Shown: positions 57,332-64,000 of the stretch, one piece after another
Layout: every line of letters begins with the position of its first letter
Position numbering within the stretch: position 1 is the stretch's first letter
Origin: Muribaculaceae bacterium
GTDB lineage: Bacteria; Bacteroidota; Bacteroidia; Bacteroidales; Muribaculaceae
Assembly (NCBI GenBank): GCA_011959405.1
Contig: BLLX01000002.1
Span: 1-64,000, forward strand
Length of the DNA: 64,000 nucleotides
Direction of reading: 5' to 3'
Notes under the pieces: model-generated
Database searches by the model: none
Seen by the model: the letters and a program-made list of their open reading frames with translations, nothing else
What the model was told of the DNA's origin: nothing
Translations under genes and position numbers: made by a program

Positions 57332-57796
57332 ATGGAAACTACTCTGGTCATACTCAAACCCTCGGCCGTGCTTCACGGATATGTCGGCCAAATCGTGCAG
57401 CGTTTTCAACAGAAAGGTCTCGTGATACGAGGCATGAAAATGATGCAGCTCGGAGAGCCGATCCTTCGTGAGCACTATGCACATCTGACAGACAGACCGT
57501 TTTTCCCCGATCTGCTCAAATCCATGATGGCGTCACCCGTGATCGTGATGGCATTGTGGGGAAACGATGCGGTCAACGTGGTCAGAATGATGACCGGAGC
57601 AACCAACGGACGCAAGGCCCAGCCGGGTACAATACGCGGCGACTTCAGCGTCAGCGGCCAGGAAAACATCGTTCACGCATCCGACTCCGCCGACAATGCC
57701 GAGATTGAGCTGAAACGATTCTTCTCACCAGATGAGATTTTCGATTATCAGCCATCATGGCTCAAATACACCTACGAGCCGGCTGAAATGAAATAG
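57332..57796 (+). CDS. ndk: Nucleoside diphosphate kinase
   Basis: A 154-residue enzyme balancing NTP pools through a phospho-His intermediate. The start METTLVILKPSAVLHGYVG, the ATP-site segment MTGATNGRKAQPGTIRGDF (about 88-106) and the active-site His in NIVHASDS (about 117) are clear. Length is at the upper end of the family. It is divergent from udk and likely monocistronic. Confidence 0.97.
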   Translation: METTLVILKPSAVLHGYVGQIVQRFQQKGLVIRGMKMMQLGEPILREHYAHLTDRPFFPDLLKSMMASPVIVMALWGNDAVNVVRMMTGATNGRKAQPGTIRGDFSVSGQENIVHASDSADNAEIELKRFFSPDEIFDYQPSWLKYTYEPAEMK

Positions 57797-57888
57797 CCAC
57801 GCCGCCCCACCACAAGTCCTATTCCTCTGTTTCCATAACTGCCAATCACAAAAATCTTTCTCCAATCATCAAAAAAACGCGACTACAG

Positions 57889-58860
57889 ATGCAATATAAA
57901 TTCTGTCCTCTCATCGTTTCCGCCATTATGACCATAGCGGGAGCTTTGTCACTGAACGCCACAGACACAAAAGTGGTGGCGCCTGCGGCACATCAGGCGG
58001 AACACTCCGACCTGATAGCCGGGCAGCTCAATATCGGCAACCAGATCAAAGTGGAAGATACCGAAGCATTTCTCGGAAACCTCTTTCCTGAAGAAGAAGA
58101 GCCCGAAGGCGATATCTATACCGAAGGATGGGACAGCGACAGAGTGAATTGCTATGCAAATATGACCGTACCCGACAGAATCGAGATCAATGTGAGCAAA
58201 TTTCACATGCCCACCGCACCCACATACGTCACCTCACCCTACGGCTACAGGCGCAGATTCCGCCGCATGCACAAAGGGGTGGACCTGAAAGTACAGATCG
58301 GCGACACAATATATGCCGCATTTGACGGACGGGTGCGCCTTACCAAATTTGAAGGTCGCAGAAAAGGCTACGGCTACTATGTAGTGGTCCGGCATACCAA
58401 TGATCTTGAGACGGTCTACGGCCATCTGTCGAAATTTCTTGTCGAGCCGGGGGCTTACGTGAAAGCCGGCGACCCCATTGCCTTGGGCGGAAACACCGGC
58501 CGAAGCACCGGACCCCATCTGCATTTCGAGACCCGCTACATGGGCTATGCCATAAACCCTATGGCCATATTTGACTTTGCAAACAATGTGACGCACACCG
58601 ACACATACACGTTTACAAAGACAACATATATGGATGCCCGCGACTATTCACCCGGTGCCGCCGCATACGCATCGGCCGACAGGTCGTCGTCGCAAAAACG
58701 CAACGGCGGCAGTTCGGCATCATATTACACCATACGTCGCGGTGACACACTCAGCCGCATCGCATCACGCCACGGCACCTCCGTGAGAAGTCTATGCCGT
58801 CTCAACGGCCTGTCGACTTCCTCAAAACTTTCAATCGGCAAAAAAATCAGACTGAGATAA
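57889..58860 (+). CDS. M23-family metalloendopeptidase with C-terminal LysM
   Basis: A 323-residue peptidoglycan hydrolase or LytM-type regulator. A signal peptide (about 1-23) precedes an acidic linker. The M23 domain (about 115-230) has SPYGYRRRFRRMHKGVDLK with the first zinc His and Asp, VVRHTNDLETVYGHLSKF and the second motif GPHLHFETR. Its zinc ligands look complete, so it may cut stem-peptide cross-links. A LysM domain (about 280-323, YYTIRRGDTLSRIASRHGTS) targets it to the wall. It stands alone with a terminator after it; no promoter was recognised. Confidence 0.92.
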   Translation: MQYKFCPLIVSAIMTIAGALSLNATDTKVVAPAAHQAEHSDLIAGQLNIGNQIKVEDTEAFLGNLFPEEEEPEGDIYTEGWDSDRVNCYANMTVPDRIEINVSKFHMPTAPTYVTSPYGYRRRFRRMHKGVDLKVQIGDTIYAAFDGRVRLTKFEGRRKGYGYYVVVRHTNDLETVYGHLSKFLVEPGAYVKAGDPIALGGNTGRSTGPHLHFETRYMGYAINPMAIFDFANNVTHTDTYTFTKTTYMDARDYSPGAAAYASADRSSSQKRNGGSSASYYTIRRGDTLSRIASRHGTSVRSLCRLNGLSTSSKLSIGKKIRLR

Positions 58861-58881
58861 AATATTAGACGCAGGCAGCAC

Positions 58882-58908
58882 GTTAATTATACAGATACGA
58901 TAATTAAC
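58882..58908 (+). terminator. Terminator after the M23/LysM gene
   Basis: GTTAATTAT and ATAATTAAC form a nine-base perfect stem with a nine-base loop, followed by CTTTTTC. AT-rich. Confidence 0.6.
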
Positions 58909-58923
58909 CTTTTTCACCTGCCT

Positions 58924-59073
58924 ATGGCCGATATTTCTACTCCATCATCACCGGTGCTTACAAAAATCACCGACACCCCCCAGGCTCACGGACCAAAACT
59001 ATCGACACTGGCATTCTTACGCCAGTTTGCCAGATGCTACTCTCCCGCCGCAGGAGGTCTGATACTTAACTGA
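58924..59073 (+). CDS. Candidate 49-residue small protein
   Basis: ATG GCC to TGA gives 49 residues. The N-terminal half is Ser/Thr/Pro-rich (MADISTPSSPVL), the C-terminal half contains STLAFLRQFARCYSP and ends GGLILN. The Leu-Arg-Gln-Phe-Ala-Arg pattern reminds me of small Bacteroidales ORFs, but I cannot confirm conservation. It lies between two hairpins (58882-58908 and 59095-59138), as a small independent transcript would. No -7 box is seen between the first hairpin and the ATG. The rest of 58861-59205 holds only these hairpins. Confidence 0.45.
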   Translation: MADISTPSSPVLTKITDTPQAHGPKLSTLAFLRQFARCYSPAAGGLILN

Positions 59074-59094
59074 GCAAGCCCCTAAAACAACATC

Positions 59095-59138
59095 ACTGCC
59101 GCCGATAGCCGATCGTAATTGCCGGACTCGGCGGCAGT
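59095..59138 (+). terminator. Hairpin after the small ORF
   Basis: A perfect 11-base stem (59095-59105 and 59128-59138) with a 22-base loop. The RNA end is not strongly T-rich. Confidence 0.55.
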
Positions 59139-59205
59139 AATCATTAAACCATTTCATGTCGCACAATGTTTATTGGATAACAGTTTATTCAACAATTCCA
59201 ATAAA

Positions 59206-60273
59206 ATGAAACACAAAGTCATGACCCGAATGTCACTGGCCATGTCGGTTGCGGCATTATTCATCTGCACAAGCCATTTATCATCCGATGCCTGCACCAG
59301 AGTGGTGTATGCCGGCACCAACGGCAACGTAGCCACAGGGCGCACCCTTGACTGGCGCACTCCTATTCCCACATCCCTGCGAATAATGCCACGTGGCGAA
59401 CGGCATGAGAGCTACGATGATCCTGCATCAAACATGACATGGACATCAAAATACGGCTCGGTAGTGTCGATCGGATACGACATGGGTATTTCAGAAGGCC
59501 TTAACGAAGCCGGCATGGCTGTGAACCTGCTGTATCTTCCGGGATCAGTCTACACTCTGCCTGACAGTCTGGAACACAGAAAAAAAATGTCGGCAAGCGT
59601 GTGGGCCGGATATGTGCTCGACAATTTCGGTTCCGTCGATGATGCTATAAAAGAAATGAGCAAGGACGAGTTTCATATCGAAGCGGCAGCCATGCCTGGC
59701 GGAACACCCACCACAATTCACATGGCCATGAGCGACTCCACAGGCAACAGCGCCGTAGTAGAATACGTCGACGGAAAACTCTGCATATACAAAGGGCGCG
59801 AATATAACGTTTTGACCAATGCCCCGACTTTTGAGAAACAACTGGCCATACGCGACTATTGGGAAGGTGTGGGCGGAATGAACATGCTGCCTGGCACCAA
59901 CCGCTCAACCGACAGATTTGACCGCGCGTCCTTCTATCTGTCGGTACTTCCCAAAGACCTAAATCATAATGAAGCTCTGGCTGCCGTATTCGGCATAGTG
60001 CGCAACTGCGCGGTGCCCATGGGCATCTCCGTTCCCGGACAGCCGGAAATTTCATCGACCCAATGGATGTCAGTATGCGACCACAGGGACAAAGTATATT
60101 ATTTCCAACTGATCCTAAGTCCCGCCACAGTGTGGGTTGACCTAAAAAAAGCCGATCTCAGCAAGGGAGCACCGCAACGGTCCATCACACTTGAATCAGA
60201 TGGAAGCCAGGTCGGCGACATCACGGCCAAATTTAAAGTATCGGCTCCTTTCAAGCCTTATTTCCACCAATAA
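59206..60273 (+). CDS. Choloylglycine-hydrolase-family (linear amide C-N) hydrolase, exported
   Basis: A 355-residue Ntn hydrolase. A signal peptide (about 1-29) ends just before C30, the predicted catalytic nucleophile (DAC-TRVVYAG). R46 and D49 in GRTLDWR sit at the same spacing from Cys as Arg18 and Asp21 of bile salt hydrolase, and LTNAPTFEKQL supplies the oxyanion Asn. This places it in the family that includes bile salt hydrolase and penicillin V acylase. Which substrate it cuts (conjugated bile acids, acylated homoserine lactones, penicillin V) is not decided by sequence. The start is the ATG giving a clean signal. Confidence 0.86.
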   Translation: MKHKVMTRMSLAMSVAALFICTSHLSSDACTRVVYAGTNGNVATGRTLDWRTPIPTSLRIMPRGERHESYDDPASNMTWTSKYGSVVSIGYDMGISEGLNEAGMAVNLLYLPGSVYTLPDSLEHRKKMSASVWAGYVLDNFGSVDDAIKEMSKDEFHIEAAAMPGGTPTTIHMAMSDSTGNSAVVEYVDGKLCIYKGREYNVLTNAPTFEKQLAIRDYWEGVGGMNMLPGTNRSTDRFDRASFYLSVLPKDLNHNEALAAVFGIVRNCAVPMGISVPGQPEISSTQWMSVCDHRDKVYYFQLILSPATVWVDLKKADLSKGAPQRSITLESDGSQVGDITAKFKVSAPFKPYFHQ

Positions 60274-60311
60274 TACAGCCCTCGGACAAGTAGACTGTCC
60301 CGGATCACATC

Positions 60312-60839
60312 ATGACACAGACATTAACGACTTCACTCCATAATATTTCGGCCCACAGATACATGGTAACTGTGGCCGAAGCATGGCTCGGCCATTACTG
60401 GTGGGTGCTGGCCCTGCCTGTTATAACATGCTTTGCTGTCGGATCCGTCATAAATGTGGCATTTACCTTCGTGTCGTTCGTGCTTCTGTGTCTGATATTG
60501 CCGTTAATCATGATGATGCTGTACTTCAACTATGCGATTACTCCGGAAGCCGCCATGGCCGTAAGACCGCACATCATAAAAATAGACATCAGACGGGGCA
60601 TCGACATTGAATTTGCCGACAACCCGGACACCGGACGGACATATTCGCCGGTACACATCGACTGGCAAGAAATCGATACGGTGGAATACCGGTCCAGTGA
60701 TACGGCCATAACATTCCGCAACCGCAATTATCGGTTTCTGATAATCCCTTACTACTCATTCGACAGTGAGAGTGACATAAAGGCCCTTTCAGAGATTCTT
60801 AATGCCGCTGTCACTGCAAACAACAACTCAACTTTATAG
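60312..60839 (+). CDS. Uncharacterised membrane protein (possibly YcxB-like)
   Basis: A 175-residue protein with two transmembrane helices (about 29-51 and 52-72) and a cytoplasmic C-terminal domain (about 85-170). The domain has IKIDIRRGIDIEF, VHIDWQEIDTVEYRSSD and RFLIIPYYSFDSESDIKAL, a beta-rich pattern that faintly resembles YcxB-like domains. I do not recognise it confidently and assign no function. It lies 38 bases after the hydrolase gene and four bases before the DUF3298 lipoprotein, so the three may be co-transcribed. Confidence 0.7.
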   Translation: MTQTLTTSLHNISAHRYMVTVAEAWLGHYWWVLALPVITCFAVGSVINVAFTFVSFVLLCLILPLIMMMLYFNYAITPEAAMAVRPHIIKIDIRRGIDIEFADNPDTGRTYSPVHIDWQEIDTVEYRSSDTAITFRNRNYRFLIIPYYSFDSESDIKALSEILNAAVTANNNSTL

Positions 60840-60843
60840 AGAT

Positions 60844-61665
60844 ATGAACAAACTAAAGACCATCATCCCTCTTGCCGGAATCGCAGCAATGGCACTCACC
60901 GCTGAATCATGCGTTTCGTCCGGATCAGGAGAAAACATCGAGTTCACCACCCGTGCCGATTCTGTGGCATATCTCGTCCCCGACTATTTCGGCGACACAT
61001 GCTATGTGGCATCCAGATACAGTGTGGTATGGCCTGAAAAAATAGGCAAACAGGACTTTGACGCAATGAAAGACAGCCTGATCTCGATGACTTTTAAAAC
61101 TTATGGCAATACATCTGATTTCGATGTGGCGGCAAAACAATTTCAGCTCCGTGGCTTCGAATCTATGGGGCTGGACAGCACTATCGCGAGCTATGGGAAA
61201 GCGCCATATGCTTCAGCCATGACAGCCCACCATATCACATCATCCGATGTGGAAAGCACCGTAAGCCTTCTAACGCCCGACGTACTGGTCATCGACATAT
61301 TTTCATACGGCTATGTGGACCGCAGCGCCCACGGCATGCAGACACGCCGCTTCCTGAACTATTCGATCAAAGAACATACATTGCTCACCGCCGACAAGAT
61401 GTTCAAACCGGAATCCGCTGATTCCATCAGTACGCTTGTCGCCGCCACTGCCGCAAAAAAATATCCTGAAGGAACTCTGTTCAGCGATGCAAAATTCCCT
61501 CTTACGAATTTCAAGATCACAGAACAGGAGATAGTCTTCATATATCAACCATACGACGTAGGCCCATATGCCGCAGGCATAATTGAAATTCCCATTTCCC
61601 AACATACTCTGCAACCATACATGACCCCCACGGCCATATCCACCCTTGGCCTGGAGTCCCGTTGA
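60844..61665 (+). CDS. DUF3298/RsiV-like lipoprotein
   Basis: A 273-residue envelope protein. The start MNKLKTIIPLAGIAAMAL leads to C23 in TAESC, a possible lipobox. The mature part has a DUF4163-like region (about 35-140) and the DUF3298 tail with FIYQPYDVGPYAAGIIEIPI at about 235-254, shared with RsiV-type anti-sigma receptors that bind lysozyme. No sigma partner or transmembrane signalling helix is present, so lysozyme binding is only a hint. The 60844 ATG is preferred over 60802 because of the signal. A bidirectional terminator follows. Confidence 0.85.
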   Translation: MNKLKTIIPLAGIAAMALTAESCVSSGSGENIEFTTRADSVAYLVPDYFGDTCYVASRYSVVWPEKIGKQDFDAMKDSLISMTFKTYGNTSDFDVAAKQFQLRGFESMGLDSTIASYGKAPYASAMTAHHITSSDVESTVSLLTPDVLVIDIFSYGYVDRSAHGMQTRRFLNYSIKEHTLLTADKMFKPESADSISTLVAATAAKKYPEGTLFSDAKFPLTNFKITEQEIVFIYQPYDVGPYAAGIIEIPISQHTLQPYMTPTAISTLGLESR

Positions 61666-61681
61666 TATAAAATCACAACAT

Positions 61682-61722
61682 ACAAATAGCTCCGAAGCAT
61701 ATCTGTCTTCGGAGCTATTTGT
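61682..61722. terminator. Bidirectional terminator between DUF3298 and the secreted-protein gene
   Basis: A perfect 16-base stem (61682-61697 and 61707-61722) with a nine-base loop between convergent genes; each outer arm is A/T-rich. Confidence 0.85.
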
Positions 61723-61744
61723 GTATATATAAACTGAAATTGCC

Positions 61745-63505
61745 TTATCTGATAAGCATGAGCGATTTGGTTGAACCGTTGATATAAAGATTTCCGGGTT
61801 GCGGGCGCATTACCCGGCGTCCTTGCAGATCATACCACTTCGCGTCGGCATCAATTTCCGAAACAGGAATTTCCACAATATGAGCATACGGACGTTTTTC
61901 AAACGTAGTGACAAGCTCAATATTATTTTCAGACAAAAGATAAGCAGAATTAGGAGCAAGCGCCGTGCGGGATGATGACGGGGCAAACGTAAATCCTTCC
62001 GCATTTGCGCTCAACTCATGACGGGCAGGCGGATCCGCCCGTCTCACATTAGTTCCCACCAACAGGTTGTCATTTGTGAATGCAGGGTTCTCATCAGCAA
62101 TAGTCAACACAGCGCTTTTGCCGGCACCGGTCTTACGCATTATAGCAGGCACATTTGCCGGAAGCACATTGCCCGGGTGCTTTTCAATATATACTTTACC
62201 TTCATATTCCTCGACGGGGATCAATACCTCCACGTCTGCAGGTATCTCAACCGGGCAGGGCAGCATCACATCAGTATAGCCGTATCGGTCAAACGATACG
62301 GTCAGAGTCTTGATTTCTTCCAGATAGAAATGTTCGGCCGGTTCAGCAGTCCCATAGTTGACCAGAGTATGGTCTCCTCCGGAAATAGTGAGCCACATAT
62401 CATCCTTGCCTTCAATGGCAAAAGCAAAAGTACGGTCAAACTCGCCCACCGGCTGCAATGTAAACACGGTGGCTTTGCTCTTCTCGCCTAAATAAACCTT
62501 TGCGTTATTGTTGAAGTTGGACACAATGTAAGTGCCAGTGGCAGCACATCGGAGTTTCACACTGTAAGGATCAGCGCCTGAACTTTCCACGTTGAACAGA
62601 TTGAGACTTTCCGGATAATCTGATGTACCGTTTCCGACCCTCGGGGTAGACAACGAACGTGATTTGAAATTATCCTGTCCCGTAAGACTCAGCATATTGT
62701 TCTTGAAGTTAGTGGATGGACGCTGAGCATTGCGGAGCACATAATATTTACCGGACTTGGGCAATCGCGAGAGCAATGCGTCACGATAGATCTTGTCCAC
62801 TTCAAGAAGCGAAAACTTATAAGGATGTGCCAAGGCATATTCCAACTGCGACACATCATATGCTCCGGCATAGTTGGACAGGCCGTCGGCAGCATGCTCT
62901 TTCGCCGCATCTATAAATTCCTGATATCCGGCAAACACCTCGGCACGGCCAGCCTGTATTTTGGCTTCAATGGCGTCATTTTCCTCTTTACTGATAGTGC
63001 GCGACGGCGAAATGCTTATATTATAGGCCAGACCCTCATTGCGCACGTTGGCTTTCGTATAATCGTCAGTGAAAATAACCTTGCCATAATTATCTTCCGT
63101 CTCAAGCCCAAGCAGCGAACCGCCACAGTCGATGGCCCACATACGGATATTGTCCATAAAGATAGGAGTGACATCGGCAGGCGCATCCGAAAACGTAGCC
63201 ACGTTGTCGACATTCTGCACGAATTTACCGGCGCCGAGATTGTAGAGGAAATATGACTTTTCCACTTCCGAATAGTGTATGGCCCACAAAAGGTCATCGC
63301 CGGTCACACCACGGGTCGAACCGACACGCACGGCACCCGTTCCTCCGTTATGTATGCTGCCGGCTTTGCCGGAAAGCGCATTTCGGGATATTGTATAGGC
63401 TTTCGAATTATCCAATTCGTCGATCGATGTCACCACCTGAGCCACACCGCTCATCAACATTGACGATGCAAAGCAAAAAGATATGATTGATGCTGTTTTT
63501 TTCAT
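61745..63505 (-). CDS. Large secreted protein of unknown function, with C-terminal sorting-type tail
   Basis: A 586-residue exported protein. A signal peptide (about 1-22, ending GVAQ) is followed by beta-rich sequence with no enzyme motif I recognise (for example SKAYTISRNALSGKAGS near 35 and TATGTYIVSNFNNN-like sequence near 330). The C-terminal 30 residues, WYDLQGRRVMRPQPGNLYI, then a short basic end, resemble the tails of type IX-type or surface-anchored Bacteroidetes proteins. It follows the M60-like gene by 33 bases on the same strand. The role may be surface attachment near host glycan; this is inference. Confidence 0.8.
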   Translation of the reverse strand: MKKTASIISFCFASSMLMSGVAQVVTSIDELDNSKAYTISRNALSGKAGSIHNGGTGAVRVGSTRGVTGDDLLWAIHYSEVEKSYFLYNLGAGKFVQNVDNVATFSDAPADVTPIFMDNIRMWAIDCGGSLLGLETEDNYGKVIFTDDYTKANVRNEGLAYNISISPSRTISKEENDAIEAKIQAGRAEVFAGYQEFIDAAKEHAADGLSNYAGAYDVSQLEYALAHPYKFSLLEVDKIYRDALLSRLPKSGKYYVLRNAQRPSTNFKNNMLSLTGQDNFKSRSLSTPRVGNGTSDYPESLNLFNVESSGADPYSVKLRCAATGTYIVSNFNNNAKVYLGEKSKATVFTLQPVGEFDRTFAFAIEGKDDMWLTISGGDHTLVNYGTAEPAEHFYLEEIKTLTVSFDRYGYTDVMLPCPVEIPADVEVLIPVEEYEGKVYIEKHPGNVLPANVPAIMRKTGAGKSAVLTIADENPAFTNDNLLVGTNVRRADPPARHELSANAEGFTFAPSSSRTALAPNSAYLLSENNIELVTTFEKRPYAHIVEIPVSEIDADAKWYDLQGRRVMRPQPGNLYINGSTKSLMLIR

Positions 63506-63538
63506 AATCATTGATATTCAATAAGATGTGTGGAATGA

Positions 63539-64000
63539 TTAGTTTTCGTCAGCGGTAAGGGGACGATCGTTAGGAATCTCCGGTGTGTTATACGTCGGGA
63601 AAGCAGCTTTGCTGATCGCCTCACGGATATTGTCTGGCAGCGGACGGACAACCCCGGCCTTTTCCAGAGCGTACATATCGGCCTTAAACTCGTCATACAT
63701 CTCCTCTGTCATTACATAATGCTGTATGCCGTAGTCACCCTGCTCGATAGCACATACGGTAAATGAACCCCACCGCTCAAAATAGCTCCACAGATTATAA
63801 TTGGTCAGGCGTGAAGCCTTGCGGATGAAATTAAGGATAAACGGCACTGAATTATTATTCCAGTACAGAGTTTCCTTTGCCGGCAGATAGTTGTGAGAGG
63901 TCCATACGGATTCCGGATACTTTGACCGGAACTGCTCGATCTTATTTATGGAAGGATCGGCGGATTTATTGCCATTATGAGCGGAAGCAAGCAGTTCATA
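63539..64000 (-). CDS. C-terminal part of an M60-like peptidase (partial)
   Basis: The last 153 residues of a gene that continues beyond the right edge. Before the stop at 63539 come LNFIRKASRLTNYNLWSYFE, RWGSFTVCAIEQGDYGIQHY and VMTEEMYDEFKADM, which fit the C-terminal region of M60/enhancin-like metallopeptidases, known in Bacteroidetes as mucin-degrading proteases. The zinc-binding HExxH region would lie outside the window, so the call rests on this tail alone. Confidence 0.6.
   Translation of the reverse strand, partial: YELLASAHNGNKSADPSINKIEQFRSKYPESVWTSHNYLPAKETLYWNNNSVPFILNFIRKASRLTNYNLWSYFERWGSFTVCAIEQGDYGIQHYVMTEEMYDEFKADMYALEKAGVVRPLPDNIREAISKAAFPTYNTPEIPNDRPLTADEN

Noticed and set aside
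1..64000. CRISPR array, prophage or insertion sequence
   Set aside because: No spaced direct repeats, Cas genes, integrase, transposase or phage structural genes were seen.

Overview
This is a 64-kb chromosomal window from a Gram-negative anaerobe of the Bacteroidales, most likely a gut Muribaculaceae-type organism or a close relative. Four things point there. Promoters have the Bacteroidetes form TTTG/TTG-N19-20-TAnnTTTG, and I count about twenty -7 boxes. Clear Shine-Dalgarno sites are lacking. Several proteins are Bacteroidetes-typical: DUF3256, the NagB/PIG-L fusion, DUF2027-Smr, a tricorn-like S41 protease and a DcaP-like porin. There is also paired methylmalonyl-CoA mutase (succinate-propionate metabolism). 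Genus and species are inferred, not proven. No CRISPR array, prophage, insertion sequence or rRNA is visible; there is one tRNA, tRNA-Ala(GGC).

Layout. 1-2.4 kb: HtrA/DegP protease (-) and a GNAT acetyltransferase (+). 2.6-11.8 kb (+): a tight run of DUF3256, xseA, xseB, dsbD, a DUF2148 protein, a TrmH-type RNA methylase, radA, a DUF2027-Smr protein, an EFR1-like flavodoxin/ferredoxin and a sugar O-acetyltransferase. 11.8-16.6 kb (-): metK, trmD, two glycosyltransferases, aroQ and an O-methyltransferase. 16.7-23.3 kb (-): ffh, folD, a CapA-type protein, an NfnA/NfnB-like pair and an aldose epimerase. 23.4-27.8 kb: tRNA-Ala, two outer-membrane porins (-), an SDR oxidoreductase (+) and an ECF sigma factor (-). 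28-34 kb (-): an RND efflux operon (adaptor, pump, TolC) with a YdeI-like gene. 34.3-38.3 kb (+): mutA and mutB. 38.4-40.1 kb (-): a flavinylated FMN-binding/iron-sulfur membrane protein and a membrane-anchored nitroreductase. 40.3-47.7 kb (+): a secreted GH20 hexosaminidase, then mtaB followed by a small surface-glycan module (GT2, two left-handed beta-helix acyltransferases, a Wzx-like flippase). 47.6-52.1 kb (-): a tricorn-like protease and an anSME-like radical SAM protein. 52.3-55.8 kb (+): the NagB/PIG-L fusion, a decayed cstA gene and a PHP phosphatase. 55.8-57.2 kb (-): udk and lptB. 57.3-61.7 kb (+): ndk, an M23/LysM endopeptidase, a 49-codon small ORF, a choloylglycine-hydrolase-family enzyme, a membrane protein and a DUF3298 lipoprotein. 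61.7-64 kb (-): the end of an M60-like peptidase and a large secreted protein of unknown function.

Most of the window is housekeeping: RNA modification, DNA repair, one-carbon and SAM metabolism, and protein export. Accessory modules face the gut: glycan and mucin handling (GH20, NagB/PIG-L, M60-like), a bile-salt-hydrolase-family enzyme, efflux, and surface glycan assembly. The most unusual items are the internally deleted, frameshifted cstA whose promoter survives and probably now drives the PHP gene; the NagB half of the fusion, which lacks three of four classical deaminase residues; the flavinylated electron-transfer protein paired with an anchored nitroreductase; the tricorn plus anSME-like pair with no sulfatase in view; and the 49-codon ORF between two hairpins.
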